Positions 15,962-24,928 of a DNA stretch of 64,000 nt are shown one piece after another. The DNA is taken from the NCBI GenBank assembly GCA_023416585.1, contig JAEZHM010000134.1:1-64000 (forward strand), written 5' to 3'. The position numbers were made by a program, and so were the translations under genes. Each line of letters opens with the position of its first letter. Position 1 is the stretch's first letter. This DNA is from Bacillota bacterium. GTDB taxonomy: Bacteria; Bacillota; Clostridia; Christensenellales; Aristaeellaceae. The notes under the pieces are model-generated. The model did not search any database and was not told where the DNA came from. It was given only the letters and a program-made list of their open reading frames with translations.

Positions 15962-16504
15962 TTAGGAACCACGCCGCGCGTTCAGCAGGCGCTCCATCAT
16001 ATCGTCATGAGGCGTTTTGCCCTTATAATCCGAAGTGCAGTTCTCCCGTACCACCTGGAAAATCTGATACCAGAGGTTGTTGGCCTGCTTGCCGAAGGAC
16101 TGGCTCATGGCGACATACGGGGAGGGGATGGCGTTGCCGGTGGTGGGATGCTTGGCTAGGAAGCCATATTCGGTGATGCATTCCTCGCATTGAATCCAGC
16201 GGCTGATGGCCATAGCGTACTGCTCCAGAAGCTGGGGCGGTACGAGGCTGGCGCATCTGCGTTCCTGAAGCCACGTCCAGGTACTGCGGTAGATATCCGC
16301 CGCCATAAGCTCCTTGCCGTTTTTTTGCCTGGAGGCCAGATAGTCCCTTGGCGGCGGCATGGTTTCCCCGGTAAGGTCGGCGGTGTTGGGGAACTCCAGC
16401 ACCGTGAGCTTGCGTTTGCCCGGATTGCCTTCCAGGAGATTATCCGTCAGCGCCTTTTTCTTTTTGCCAGCGCCGATCCGCGCGCCGCCATGTCCGTTTG
16501 CCAT
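15962..16504 (-). CDS. terS: Phage terminase small subunit, P27 family
   Basis: This 180-residue protein starts MANGHGGARIGAGKKKKAL, a basic Gly-rich N-terminus typical of P27-family small terminases, followed by LEGNPGKRKL, the family signature. The helical body includes WTWLQERRCASLVPPQLLEQYA and the C-terminal FGKQANNLWYQIFQVV. The start at 16504 follows ACAGGAGGTGACGGT. Small terminase binds the packaging site and recruits the motor. An HNH nuclease upstream (17688-18041) fits the usual HNH-terS arrangement, but here a second HNH gene is inserted between them. Confidence 0.9.
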   Translation of the reverse strand: MANGHGGARIGAGKKKKALTDNLLEGNPGKRKLTVLEFPNTADLTGETMPPPRDYLASRQKNGKELMAADIYRSTWTWLQERRCASLVPPQLLEQYAMAISRWIQCEECITEYGFLAKHPTTGNAIPSPYVAMSQSFGKQANNLWYQIFQVVRENCTSDYKGKTPHDDMMERLLNARRGS

Positions 16505-16627
16505 ACCGTCACCTCCTGTCATGAAAATTTCCGGGGCTATACCCCAACTTGAAAACGCGAAAATTAACGTAATTGGGGACGCCCGTACGTGAGTGGATAA
16601 AACTGGAGATTTGAGAGGGCATACCCC

Positions 16628-17659
16628 CTATGCCATTTTTTGAAGGATATCCAAACCGTCCGAGTACTTCCTATGCCAGTATCTGTCCTCTTGGGCTTTC
16701 TGCTCCCAGTCAATCCGGAAATCTTCACCCCGGTTGCCTTTGAGCGAATTGCAGATACGGTGCGCAAGTTGGCAATTGGACAGCGAATGAGCGCCTCCGC
16801 ACGAAAGCGGCACGATATGGTCTATCGTGCCGCTCCAATTATTGTCCGCCAATTTATCATAGATCACAGGCAACCCGCACACCTCGCAAATTCCCTGTGC
16901 TTGGTTAAAAACAGTTTCGTATGACACGGGCTCTACGAAACTGCGCTTTATTTGAACTTCCCTTTTCTTTTTCATTTCATTGATAAACGCTTTATGTCTG
17001 GCTGTCTGGTGTTCAATTCGCCGGAAGTATTTCTTGGCGCAGGATTCGCAGCAAAAACATGAGTGCATGTCCTTGTATTGCGTTACGATATTTGACCCGC
17101 ATTCACTGCATACGAAATGCCTTGGCTGGTAAGTATCCATCCACTGCTGGCGTTTGCGAATAAGCTGCGCTTGATATGTGCAATCGCTTGAACAGTATAG
17201 CTGATTGGTGGTAGATCGGGTAAACTGCCGCCGACATATGGGGCACACCGTACTCATTTCTTCCTGCATAATGCGCTGCTTCTCGGCTCTTATTAGTTCC
17301 CGTGCTTCCGGAGTTCCGTATTTGGCGTCATAAGCGCACTTTTTACAGCAATACTGGACGCGATAGCCATTCTCGTTATTGAAGCTGCATCCGCAGTGCT
17401 TGCAGGTATAATACTTCTTAGCAAGCCCGCCATGCCACCTGCTCGAACAGCTACGGCTGCAAAAATGCTGTGTTTTATTTATGGTATTGAACACAGAGCC
17501 GCAATTCTTACAATGGTGCTCATGTACAGGACGTTGAGCAGTATTAGCCGCGTTCTTGCAGCGGGGGGAGCAATATCGGGAGGCATTATGTCCGGTAAGA
17601 AAGGAATTGCCACAAAACAGGCACTTTTTTTCAAACGAACATTTCACCACATGCTTCAA
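16628..17659 (-). CDS. HNH endonuclease with multiple zinc-ribbon motifs
   Basis: This 343-residue protein has an unusual series of short zinc fingers before an HNH nuclease domain. CxxC pairs occur at CLFCGNSF, CKNCGSVF, CKHCGCSF, CPICRRQF and CSECGSNI, each with a second C/C pair 12-20 residues later. The HNH domain lies at about residues 255-320: CEVCGLPVIYDKLADNN, GTIDHIVPLSCGGAHSLSN and LAHRICNSLKGNR. The start is TTG 17659 behind GAAGGGTACACC. The gene separates the small HNH gene from terS, like a homing-type insertion; the many fingers probably read DNA. Confidence 0.8.
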   Translation of the reverse strand: MKHVVKCSFEKKCLFCGNSFLTGHNASRYCSPRCKNAANTAQRPVHEHHCKNCGSVFNTINKTQHFCSRSCSSRWHGGLAKKYYTCKHCGCSFNNENGYRVQYCCKKCAYDAKYGTPEARELIRAEKQRIMQEEMSTVCPICRRQFTRSTTNQLYCSSDCTYQAQLIRKRQQWMDTYQPRHFVCSECGSNIVTQYKDMHSCFCCESCAKKYFRRIEHQTARHKAFINEMKKKREVQIKRSFVEPVSYETVFNQAQGICEVCGLPVIYDKLADNNWSGTIDHIVPLSCGGAHSLSNCQLAHRICNSLKGNRGEDFRIDWEQKAQEDRYWHRKYSDGLDILQKMA

Positions 17660-17687
17660 GGTGTACCCTTCTTTCCATGTTAAGCTA

Positions 17688-18041
17688 CTAACCCCAGCGC
17701 CCGCCCTCGCGGGCGGTGATGCGGGAATGGCAGGATACGCAAAGGCTCATGAGGTTGCCGGGGTCATGGGTGCCGCCCTTGCGGAGCGGAATGATGTGGT
17801 GCACTTCCTCGGCGGGGGTGGTACGGCTCTCCTGCAGGCATACCTCACACAGGGGATGGCCCGCCAGATGCTGCGCCCGGATTTTCTGCCAGAGCCTGCC
17901 GTACTGCCGCTTGGCTTCCGGGTCGCGCCCGTACTTGTTGTAATCAGCATCGGTCCGCTTTTTGTGCACAGTACAGAGCCGGTCATCCGTAAGCTCCGGG
18001 CAGCCCGGATAGCTGCACGGGCGCTTGGGCTTTTTGGGCAT
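17688..18041 (-). CDS. HNH endonuclease (packaging-associated)
   Basis: This 117-residue protein begins MPKKPKRPCSYPGCPEL, behind CCGGAGGTGCAT. It carries a compact HNH domain: CEVCLQESRTTPAEEVHHII, PLRKGGTHDPGNLMSLC and CHSRITARE. Small HNH proteins next to terminase are needed for DNA packaging in many cos siphophages, and the position near terS supports that role. The N-terminal CSYPGCPELTDDRLC is a zinc site. The open frame reaches 18143, but the strong ribosome binding site and the terminator upstream favour 18041. Confidence 0.85.
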   Translation of the reverse strand: MPKKPKRPCSYPGCPELTDDRLCTVHKKRTDADYNKYGRDPEAKRQYGRLWQKIRAQHLAGHPLCEVCLQESRTTPAEEVHHIIPLRKGGTHDPGNLMSLCVSCHSRITAREGGRWG

Positions 18042-18059
18042 ATGCACCTCCGGAGGGGT

Positions 18060-18098
18060 AAAAAGAAAACCCCCGCAGTTGCCCGCGAAGGTTTTTTC
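18060..18098 (-). terminator. Terminator separating early genes from packaging genes
   Basis: A 9-bp stem (AACCTTCGC and GCGGGGGTT, two G-T pairs) has T-rich sequence on both sides, so it may work in both directions. It ends the replication-gene transcripts before the HNH/terminase block. Confidence 0.65.
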
Positions 18099-18128
18099 AT
18101 TTGTGGCATTTTCTATAAGAGCGCAGAT

Positions 18129-18158
18129 GCGGCTCTCATTCAATCACATTTCCTCTCA
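18129..18158. repeat. 30-bp direct repeat at gene end, copy 1
   Basis: This copy has 29 of 30 bases identical with 18385-18414. Each copy contains the end of a minus-strand gene, giving the last residues ERKCD here and ERICD at the other site, plus the following bases. Confidence 0.8.
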
Positions 18159-18352
18159 CCTTGGGATATAAGCCCGGTTTCAAGCAGAAGGCGCTTATGC
18201 GGGCGGCAGGCCGGGCAAAGGTATAGGCGTCCGGTGATATAGTTCCACGACCGGTGCTCTTGCCCGCAAAACATGCAGCGGGGAAAGTAAAGGGTCTGGA
18301 TATGGTCATGCTCCATTCGGATGTCATCACGTAACGCATCATGGTATCCCAT
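18140..18352 (-). CDS. Small zinc-ribbon phage protein
   Basis: This 70-residue protein starts behind GGAGGTGCCGT. It contains CMFCGQEH and LYLCPACRPH, two CxxC pairs about 20 residues apart, a zinc ribbon. It probably binds nucleic acid or protein, but I recognise no named family. The frame was preferred over another overlapping one because of the paired CxxC motifs and the ribosome binding site. It lies between the DUF1492 regulator and the HNH packaging gene. Confidence 0.65.
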   Translation of the reverse strand: MGYHDALRDDIRMEHDHIQTLYFPRCMFCGQEHRSWNYITGRLYLCPACRPHKRLLLETGLISQGERKCD

Positions 18353-18384
18353 ACGGCACCTCCAGTTTATACAGGAGCGTGAAC

Positions 18385-18414
18385 GCGGCTCTCATTCAAT
18401 CACATATCCTCTCA
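18385..18414. repeat. 30-bp direct repeat at gene end, copy 2
   Basis: This is the partner of 18129-18158 with one mismatch. It holds the last five codons and stop of the DUF1492 gene. Confidence 0.8.
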
Positions 18415-18842
18415 TCATATGGCAGGGCAACAGCTTTAAGCGCTTGCTCATGGATGCGGAAGGCATGCTGGACACTGTAGTTCATTTCCACAGCAATCTG
18501 CTCCCAGGTCTTGAAGCAAAGATACCGAAGCTCCAGCAATGTCTGATGTTCCGGAGATTTTACAGCATTGATGATTGAGCGGATTTCGCGCTTGAGGTCA
18601 ATCAGCCGGTCTATATCGCAGTTAATCTCATCCTCCAGGCTGATGATTTTCACGATGATGCTTTCCATGCGGCATAGGTTCGGGGAATCCGAACGGGGCA
18701 TATCTGATAATGTGCCAGTGGCTTTGGTAGCAAGCTCCCTTAGCGCCATAACCTGCTCCAATTTTGCATTGATACGCCGGTCAATTCTGTAAGCCTGGGA
18801 GAGATAATCCTTGGCAGATAAGTCATGGATAACACTATTCAT
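18396..18842 (-). CDS. DUF1492 sigma-like phage regulator
   Basis: This 148-residue helical protein matches phage DUF1492 proteins, which look like a coiled coil joined to a sigma-70 region-4-like HTH. Visible parts are a coiled N-terminus (residues 10-90) and the C-terminal block LLELRYLCFKTWEQIAVEMN, YSVQHAFRIHEQALKA, an HTH of the region-4 type. Such proteins sit before the terminase genes in Gram-positive phages and are thought to switch on late transcription. The start overlaps the VRR-NUC stop by 8 bases, with GGAGGTCACG upstream. Confidence 0.8.
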   Translation of the reverse strand: MNSVIHDLSAKDYLSQAYRIDRRINAKLEQVMALRELATKATGTLSDMPRSDSPNLCRMESIIVKIISLEDEINCDIDRLIDLKREIRSIINAVKSPEHQTLLELRYLCFKTWEQIAVEMNYSVQHAFRIHEQALKAVALPYDERICD

Positions 18843-19131
18843 TAGGCGTGACCTCCAGTTTCTTGAGTATCTGGGCCACCTCTATGGCGCTGGTGACTTT
18901 GAAGGCTTGTCCCCCAGCATCCCGTATCTTTTGGATTGTGATCTCCTGGAGCTTTGTCAGTTTACCGGTGGGTGTTTTGACCTCGAAGGCCACGAACCGG
19001 CCATGTATGCAGGCTATGATATCCGGGAGGCCTGCGGTCCCGTACATGCCGCCATGCTCCTTCCAGCAGAAGCATTCCGGCTGCTTTTTCAGGAGCCGGA
19101 GGATAGCGGCTACGATGTTTCTTTCCGCCAT
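18835..19131 (-). CDS. VRR-NUC domain nuclease
   Basis: This 98-residue protein is a PD-(D/E)XK nuclease of the VRR-NUC type, a junction-resolving or repair nuclease common in phages. The motifs are GMYGTAGLPDIIACIHGRF, with the catalytic Asp, then VAFEVKTPTGKLTKLQ with the E-x-K pair. The start MAERNIVAAIL (19131) matches the family's length; the frame stays open to 19260 but that region is low-complexity and contains repeated TTTGACGG units. The gene follows the primase-helicase, the normal place. Confidence 0.9.
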   Translation of the reverse strand: MAERNIVAAILRLLKKQPECFCWKEHGGMYGTAGLPDIIACIHGRFVAFEVKTPTGKLTKLQEITIQKIRDAGGQAFKVTSAIEVAQILKKLEVTPNE

Positions 19132-19263
19132 GATGAATCTTTTGACGGGTTTGACGGGAAAAGTCCCGTTGCTATATATATTATTTGTTTTTATTTTAGG
19201 GGTATCACCCCTCTGGTTCTCTAATGCGAAGGAATGGAAAAAACCCGTCAAATCCGTCAAAGG

Positions 19264-21756
19264 TCAATCCTGGAGGCGCAGGCCGCGCCAGATACGCCGT
19301 TTGCCCAGTTTGTCCGTCTTGCGCTGGAGCAAGGGACTGGATGCCTCCACATCTTTGTTGAAGGTCGCCTGGGACATAGGTTTCATGCCGTTGTTGATAC
19401 AGAACTCCCGGTAACGCGTAAACAATTCCTCCCGGACGCATGCCGCGTTTTCCTCCACCACGCAGCATTCCTCCAGGAACATGAGCGCGCTGTTGCTCTC
19501 CACCCTGTAGCGCTGTAGCTCCGTACTGGTCGCTTCGGTTTCCGAGAATTCATAGTTCCGGGCAATCAGCCGCCGCAGGCCTTCCAGCGCCCACATGAGG
19601 ATGCCGTCCCGCTCTGCCGCTAGCTTTTCCCGAAGGTTCGGGTCACGCTGGGCCTTGGGCACCGCATGGGCAAACCGGATGATGATCAGCCTGCGGTAGA
19701 AACCGTCCGAGCGGTCACCATAATTACGGGGTATATCATTGCAAGAAAACAAGAACCGGGCATAAGGCCGGAAGGAAAAGGGGTCTTTGTTTTTACGTTC
19801 GGCAGTGATGTAATCCTCGCCGGTGAGCGCCTTAAACATACCGTTATCATCAATGTTCTTGGAGGGCAGGTCTGCAAAGATATTCGCCAGCTTCCCGAAA
19901 AGCTCGGCCTTGTTGAACCGGTCCCCAAGGCTCTGCCAGGGAATATTGGAAACGTTGTCGCTGCCCAGCAGGATTTCCTGGGCCACGGAAAGAAGGGAGG
20001 ATTTGCCCGCATTAGGTGCACCTACGAACACGAAGGATTTCTGTGCCTTGTTGATGGGGATCAGCAGATACCCGAATATCTCCTGGATCAGCGGGATTTC
20101 CGGTTCCTCCAGGATGCCTGCCAGGAATTCCAAAAACTGAGGGCATGCTGCTGCTTCATGGTAGGCGGCGCATATCTGCACTGTAGAGAAATACTCCGGC
20201 GTGTGGGGCTTGAAGCTGTGGTCTAACACATTGTACAAGCCATTGCGCAGGTTGAGGATGAATGGGTTGCAGTTGATCTCCCGTACAGGCTTTCGTATGA
20301 GCATACGCCACTGGCCCACCGTGTCCGTGATGGCGCTGAGGCTGGCCTGCCGGGGAATCATGTGCTCCCGCGCCTTGGCCGACGCCCATAAATCCTCATA
20401 GGCTGTATAGACGCCGCTTTCGTATGCGTAATAGCTGCCCGCACCGTAGAAGGCGGAAACCTGCTGGGACAGGTGATTGGCCAGGATGCCGGGCAGGAAG
20501 TGCAGCCCGCCCCGCTCGGAGGGTTCATACCAGTCAGGCAACCCTTCTCCGGAGGCTTCGCGCTTTGTATCCTTGCTGGCGGCATATGCCCGGTTGCGTT
20601 CTTTTTGCATAGCAGCCAGGGGCTTCACATCGGTGGATTTGAGCTTGAAGTATTCCCGAAGCTCATACTCAATGAACGTGGCCGCTATCGTGGGATCGAT
20701 GTTGTACAGGCATTCCCGCACGAACCGCTGGGCGGTTTGGATATTTTCCACCGCTGCGGCAGTGACCGGCAAGGCTTGCAGGGCTGTGCGCATTTCCTCC
20801 ACCGTCAGCGGCAGATAGCATAAAGCGGCAGGTGACTTGCAGGCGCATGCGTCGGTGCCCATCCTGGGGCAGACGAAGCCCTTTTCCGCAATGGTCTTGC
20901 ATGTCATGGGCTTTGTGCCGCTCTCCAGGTAGTGATTGATTTTCTCCTGGGTCTCGGCATGTTTGTATTTGGGATACTTAGCCGACAGGGTATGGATCAC
21001 CTTATCGCCGCCCTCGAAAACGGCGAGGTTGGAGATCATGGCATACCAGTCATGCTCGGGCAGCGAAGCGGCGTTCACCCGGCAATGCTCCATGAAAGCG
21101 CAACGCTTCACCACAAGGTCCAGCCCTTGCCGGGTGCCTTTGAGGGATGCACCCACCGCCTGGAGCGCTTCGTCCTCGATCCTAGGCAGTTGGGCTTCTA
21201 ACTCAGCCTGGGTGTACCTAAGCTCTGGGTTGAACTTAACGCACTCCACCAGGACCGGTTTTTCCTTGCAATGCAGGAAGCCTGGCAGACGCAGCACACG
21301 GCTTTCGTTGATGCACGTCCTGTCCCCGCCAAACTGTGCAGCCAGTTCTTTTTGTACCCGCCGGAAGGCAGTCACGGCGGCATCCTTCATGAGCCAGTAG
21401 GTATGCAGGGATTTTCGTGTCCTGACCACAATGGACGGCTCCAGGGGGAAAGCCTGTATCTGTGCCCATTGTTCCTCCAGGGACAGGCTGTCGCATTCCA
21501 TGAACTGCGCGTTGATGCGCGTGATATCGCCGTCTTCCTGACCGCCATGATTGACCACGAAGTAGATGCCACGGTGGGTAGCGTTATGCTTGTGCAGCGT
21601 ATCCAGCAGACCGTTGATCTTCCCGGCCTGCGCCTCCAGCTTGAGGCCTTTAAATGTACCGGTCTTCCGGTCATCGAAGATACGCAGGCAGACCGTGTCG
21701 GCAGGGTCGAAGAACGGGCGGAGGAACTCCTCCACGGGGATTTGAATGGCTCTCAT
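19264..21756 (-). CDS. Phage primase-helicase (D5/P4-type)
   Basis: This protein of about 830 residues combines an N-terminal primase-like region (VCLRIFDDRKTG, later FMECDSLSLEEQWAQI and VRTRKSLHTYW, the RepB/archaeo-eukaryotic primase pattern) with a C-terminal D5-N and SF3 helicase. Walker A is FVFVGAPNAGKSSLL near residue 575, Walker B is NIFADLPSKNI, and the sensor is FLFSCNDIPRNYGDRSDGF. A zinc-type Cys cluster, CPRMGTDACACKSPAALC, lies in the middle. The start at 21756 follows AAGGAGGTG and overlaps the upstream stop by four bases. It would unwind DNA and prime phage replication together with the family A polymerase. Confidence 0.93.
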   Translation of the reverse strand: MRAIQIPVEEFLRPFFDPADTVCLRIFDDRKTGTFKGLKLEAQAGKINGLLDTLHKHNATHRGIYFVVNHGGQEDGDITRINAQFMECDSLSLEEQWAQIQAFPLEPSIVVRTRKSLHTYWLMKDAAVTAFRRVQKELAAQFGGDRTCINESRVLRLPGFLHCKEKPVLVECVKFNPELRYTQAELEAQLPRIEDEALQAVGASLKGTRQGLDLVVKRCAFMEHCRVNAASLPEHDWYAMISNLAVFEGGDKVIHTLSAKYPKYKHAETQEKINHYLESGTKPMTCKTIAEKGFVCPRMGTDACACKSPAALCYLPLTVEEMRTALQALPVTAAAVENIQTAQRFVRECLYNIDPTIAATFIEYELREYFKLKSTDVKPLAAMQKERNRAYAASKDTKREASGEGLPDWYEPSERGGLHFLPGILANHLSQQVSAFYGAGSYYAYESGVYTAYEDLWASAKAREHMIPRQASLSAITDTVGQWRMLIRKPVREINCNPFILNLRNGLYNVLDHSFKPHTPEYFSTVQICAAYHEAAACPQFLEFLAGILEEPEIPLIQEIFGYLLIPINKAQKSFVFVGAPNAGKSSLLSVAQEILLGSDNVSNIPWQSLGDRFNKAELFGKLANIFADLPSKNIDDNGMFKALTGEDYITAERKNKDPFSFRPYARFLFSCNDIPRNYGDRSDGFYRRLIIIRFAHAVPKAQRDPNLREKLAAERDGILMWALEGLRRLIARNYEFSETEATSTELQRYRVESNSALMFLEECCVVEENAACVREELFTRYREFCINNGMKPMSQATFNKDVEASSPLLQRKTDKLGKRRIWRGLRLQD

Positions 21757-22181
21757 AGGGAGGACACCTCCTTGCATTCATCCGTAAAGTGCCGGACGAT
21801 GATGCCACGGTATCTGGCTTTGCTGATCTCGGTTTGCATGCCGTCGCTGATCCGCTCCCCGAAGCACCATAGCTCCTTGCATTTGGTCAGCAGGATATGG
21901 CCCATGTACAGGCCAAGCGTGCGGGAATCGCTGTCGTTATCGTCCATGAATTGGGGGAAGAACAGGTGCGGCGTGATGGGCAGCATGCCCTGCTCCACAG
22001 CAAAGAGTGAATATTCGCGGGCGCGCTGAACATTATGTTCAATGTCGCCAGCAAAAGGGGAACAGATGTACACCAAGGGACGGTAGCCACCGGCAGGGCG
22101 GTTTTCGATTTCGATTTTTTTCAATGCCTGATAGGCTGTGGGGTCGATATATCCCTCACCGTTACGCTTTAGTTCATTCAT
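21753..22181 (-). CDS. DUF4406-like (nucleoside deoxyribosyltransferase fold) protein
   Basis: This 142-residue protein has the pattern of phage DUF4406/DUF7768 proteins, related in fold to nucleoside 2-deoxyribosyltransferases. RPLVYICSPFAGDIEHNVQ is the hallmark N-terminal strand and loop, then PITPHLFFPQFMDD and KCKELWCFGERISDGMQTEI. In known deoxyribosyltransferases the Asp and Glu of these segments act on the glycosidic bond, but whether phage members are enzymes is unknown. The gene is coupled to the primase-helicase by an ATGA overlap and follows the polymerase. Confidence 0.75.
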   Translation of the reverse strand: MNELKRNGEGYIDPTAYQALKKIEIENRPAGGYRPLVYICSPFAGDIEHNVQRAREYSLFAVEQGMLPITPHLFFPQFMDDNDSDSRTLGLYMGHILLTKCKELWCFGERISDGMQTEISKARYRGIIVRHFTDECKEVSSL

Positions 22182-22185
22182 GGGC

Positions 22186-24102
22186 TTACTCCAATTCTCT
22201 CATGTGTCCAAAGTCCGGCCCGCAGGCGGCCTCGGCGATAATGGGCACGTCGAATTCGGGAAAGGGCTGCGCTTCCATGCAGGCCCGGATGAAGGCAACC
22301 GCCTCGCCAAGCCTGTCGGCGGGAAGCTCGAAAAGTAACTCATCATGGATTTGGAGCAGCGGGCGCAGCCATAGCCGCTCCGGAAGCCCGGCCACGATGC
22401 AGCCCAGCGCCAGCTTGAGGATATCGGCGGCGGTCCCCTGGATGGGTGTGTTCATGGCGATGCGCCCGGCATAGCTTTTCTTTGCCCAGTCCTGAGAGGA
22501 AATGCCGGGAAGATAACGCCGCCTGCCCAGCCATGTTTCGGTGTACCGGCGCAATACGGCCCGCTGCTTGACATCCTCCTGCCACCGGTCAAGGGCCGGA
22601 TATCCGGCTTTCAGGCTGCGTATGATTTCCTCACATTCCGGCAGCGGCTTGTCCAGCCCCGCCTTGAATTTCAGCGTCCGGTGGAGGCCCTTGGCATACA
22701 GGCCGTAGAACACACCAAAATTGCAGTTTTTTGCAATGGTGCGCCTCTCTTTGTAATGCTCCCCATGCTTGTCAACCGCTTCTGAAAACGGGATACGATA
22801 GATGACCGAGGTGGTCTGGGCATGGATATCCCCGTTTTGGCGGTAAGTCTCCAGCATCTTTTCATCCCGGCAGTAGAACGCGCCCACCCGAAGTTCAATT
22901 TGGGAAAAGTCCAGGGAGAGCAGGAGCTTCCCCTCCGGTGCAAGGATGAAACTGCGCACGCCGATAGGGTCATTATCCTTGCGGGGACAGTTTTGGAGGT
23001 TGGGGTTTCTGGCGGCAAAACGCCCGGTCTCCGTGGCCAGGGGCATGAGGTCGGGATGAATCCTGCCGGTGGCGGTATTGATATGCTGGAGATACCCGGC
23101 AATATAGGTGGTCATGATCTTGCTCCACTTCCGGTATTCCTGCACCAGTTCGAACAGCGGGACCAGTTCAGGCCGGTTCTCTGCGCACCATTCCGCAAGC
23201 AAGATCATGGTCGAATCGTCGGCGGCTTCCTTGAGCTTCTCCGTGGTTTTCAGTACCGGCAGTCCCAAGTCTTTGAACAGGTAATCCTTGAAAGCCTGTG
23301 TTCCGGCGTTGGCTCCGATATCCACGTCCCCGATAAAAAAGGTGATCTGCTCCCGGAGTCCGGAAAGCTTCGCTTCCGCCTTGGCCTGCTGAGCCAGCAT
23401 GGCAGACCTGTCCATCAACAGCCCGTTATGCTTCATGAGGCCGCAGTATATGGATGTAGGGGATTCCACCCGCTCCACCATAAACCGGTGTTTGGGCAAG
23501 AAGGTATCAAACCAGGCATTTATCAGGTGATACAGGCGCAGCGCATAATCGGCATCGGCGCAGGCATACCGGACGGTCTCCGCGTCCTGCGGGTCCAGTT
23601 CGTCAAAGTGCCGCCCGTCCGTCACTGCTCCGAAGCTTGGCATTTGGGCATCCAGCAATTCCGCGGACAGCCTTTTCAGGCCGCTGTCGGAAAGCTTGCG
23701 GAATTCCGTGTTGTTCTTGAGGGTCATCTGCGCTGCCGCCAGGGTGTCATAACAGGGCGGCTGCAATATGATCTCTTGGGCATACATGAACATGGATTCA
23801 AAAGCAAGGTTGTGCGCCACCTTGGTGATATGGGGATTCGAAGCGAATTCCATCAGGAGGCCGGTCATTGCCATGGCATCACACAGCGTTCCTGTACGGT
23901 GCCGCAGGGGAACATAGATGGCCGATCCTTCCGCCACGGAGAAGCTCACGCCCACGATATGCGCCTTGTTGGCATCCAGCGCGGCACGGGGATCGTCCCG
24001 GTATTTAGGGAGCGGGGATGTTTCAAAGTCGAAGGCGACAGTATGAGCACCTTGAAGATATGTCTTAATCTCAATTGGGTCTGTCACGCAGCGGTAGTCC
24101 AT
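22186..24102 (-). CDS. Phage family A DNA polymerase
   Basis: This 638-residue replicative polymerase has a 3'-5' exonuclease domain (TVAFDFETSP near residue 25, KVAHNLAFES near 118, YACADADYA for the last acidic residues). The polymerase domain contains motif A LDFSQIELRVGAFY near residue 400, motif B RRTIAKNCNFGVFYGLYAKG and motif C LLQIHDELLFELP near residue 585. All catalytic acidic residues appear present. Start ATG 24102 follows GGAGAAGTACA. It is the best-preserved replication gene of the prophage. Confidence 0.96.
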   Translation of the reverse strand: MDYRCVTDPIEIKTYLQGAHTVAFDFETSPLPKYRDDPRAALDANKAHIVGVSFSVAEGSAIYVPLRHRTGTLCDAMAMTGLLMEFASNPHITKVAHNLAFESMFMYAQEIILQPPCYDTLAAAQMTLKNNTEFRKLSDSGLKRLSAELLDAQMPSFGAVTDGRHFDELDPQDAETVRYACADADYALRLYHLINAWFDTFLPKHRFMVERVESPTSIYCGLMKHNGLLMDRSAMLAQQAKAEAKLSGLREQITFFIGDVDIGANAGTQAFKDYLFKDLGLPVLKTTEKLKEAADDSTMILLAEWCAENRPELVPLFELVQEYRKWSKIMTTYIAGYLQHINTATGRIHPDLMPLATETGRFAARNPNLQNCPRKDNDPIGVRSFILAPEGKLLLSLDFSQIELRVGAFYCRDEKMLETYRQNGDIHAQTTSVIYRIPFSEAVDKHGEHYKERRTIAKNCNFGVFYGLYAKGLHRTLKFKAGLDKPLPECEEIIRSLKAGYPALDRWQEDVKQRAVLRRYTETWLGRRRYLPGISSQDWAKKSYAGRIAMNTPIQGTAADILKLALGCIVAGLPERLWLRPLLQIHDELLFELPADRLGEAVAFIRACMEAQPFPEFDVPIIAEAACGPDFGHMRELE

Positions 24103-24164
24103 TGTACTTCTCCAATCGTGGCCGCCGGAAACCGGGGAAACGGCATCCGGCGGTTATATGGGCA

Positions 24165-24908
24165 TTAGTGGAGGGGTTCGATGATCTCCCCGGTTTCTGG
24201 GTCAACAATGGCATGCTGCTCCGCATCGGCTTCTTCCTCGTAGCCCACGCGGGTGCTGTATGCCTTGACCTGTTCGCTCATCCGGCTGATCAGCGCGTAT
24301 TCCTCATCGTTCAGGGGACGTTCCATGGCGAACTGCGCCTGGGAATAAGCGATACCTCCGGCGTTGACAGCCTTTTTCAGGGAAAAGCGCGTGATTACGG
24401 AGTTGGACTTGCGGCCCTTGCCCAGCAGGCGCTTCACGTACTGCCCGAATTCCTTCATGGAGCCGGTGGGCAGCGTCAGGATCAGGGGAAAGATTTCATT
24501 CTCCCGAAGGAGGAAGATGCGGCGCTTGTTCTTGCAGGCCTTGCCGCCGTTCTCTCCGCTGTTAAACTGGTTGAGCAGGCAGTTTTTGCATATCCCGCCC
24601 GGATTCCCTGTGCCGGTAACACCGTCGTAACTGCCGCAGTCGGGCGGATTGTTGCCGCCGGTATATTTCTCCCGGTAGAAGGAATAAAGGGGGTGGTGGT
24701 AAAGGATCACGCCGGTGAAATCCTTCACGGCATCGGTTTCCCCCAGCACTTCCCCCGGCACCTCGAATATGGTGCTGCCGGCGGCGGGAATTTTGATCCG
24801 GTCAAAGCTCATATCCAGGCCGTTTAGTTCTTCGTTCATGGCGGCGTTCAGGTCGAAATTGGCCAGTGCCGTAAAGCTGTTGGTGACAGTGAGTTCATTT
24901 TTGCTCAT
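24165..24908 (-). CDS. Phage protein with zinc-binding insert, replication cluster
   Basis: This 247-residue protein is not one I can name. It starts MSKNELTVTNSFTALANFD behind ACGGAGGGAACCATT. A central Cys-rich part reads CGSYDGVTGTG, CKNCLLNQF and later GKACKNKRRIF, a zinc-ribbon-like group, followed by a beta-rich segment FPLILTLPTGSMKEFGQYVK. The C-terminus is acidic (EEEADAEQH). Position between polymerase and the small coiled-coil protein, together with the acidic tail, suggests a single-stranded DNA-binding or recombination accessory factor; this is inference. The frame reaches 24932, but the ribosome binding site decides the later start. Confidence 0.6.
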   Translation of the reverse strand: MSKNELTVTNSFTALANFDLNAAMNEELNGLDMSFDRIKIPAAGSTIFEVPGEVLGETDAVKDFTGVILYHHPLYSFYREKYTGGNNPPDCGSYDGVTGTGNPGGICKNCLLNQFNSGENGGKACKNKRRIFLLRENEIFPLILTLPTGSMKEFGQYVKRLLGKGRKSNSVITRFSLKKAVNAGGIAYSQAQFAMERPLNDEEYALISRMSEQVKAYSTRVGYEEEADAEQHAIVDPETGEIIEPLH

Positions 24909-24928
24909 AATGGTTCCCTCCGTTTTTT

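Noticed and set aside
22822..24168. Plus-strand ORF of 448 codons opposite the DNA polymerase
   Set aside because: It is antisense to all polymerase motifs and has no family pattern.
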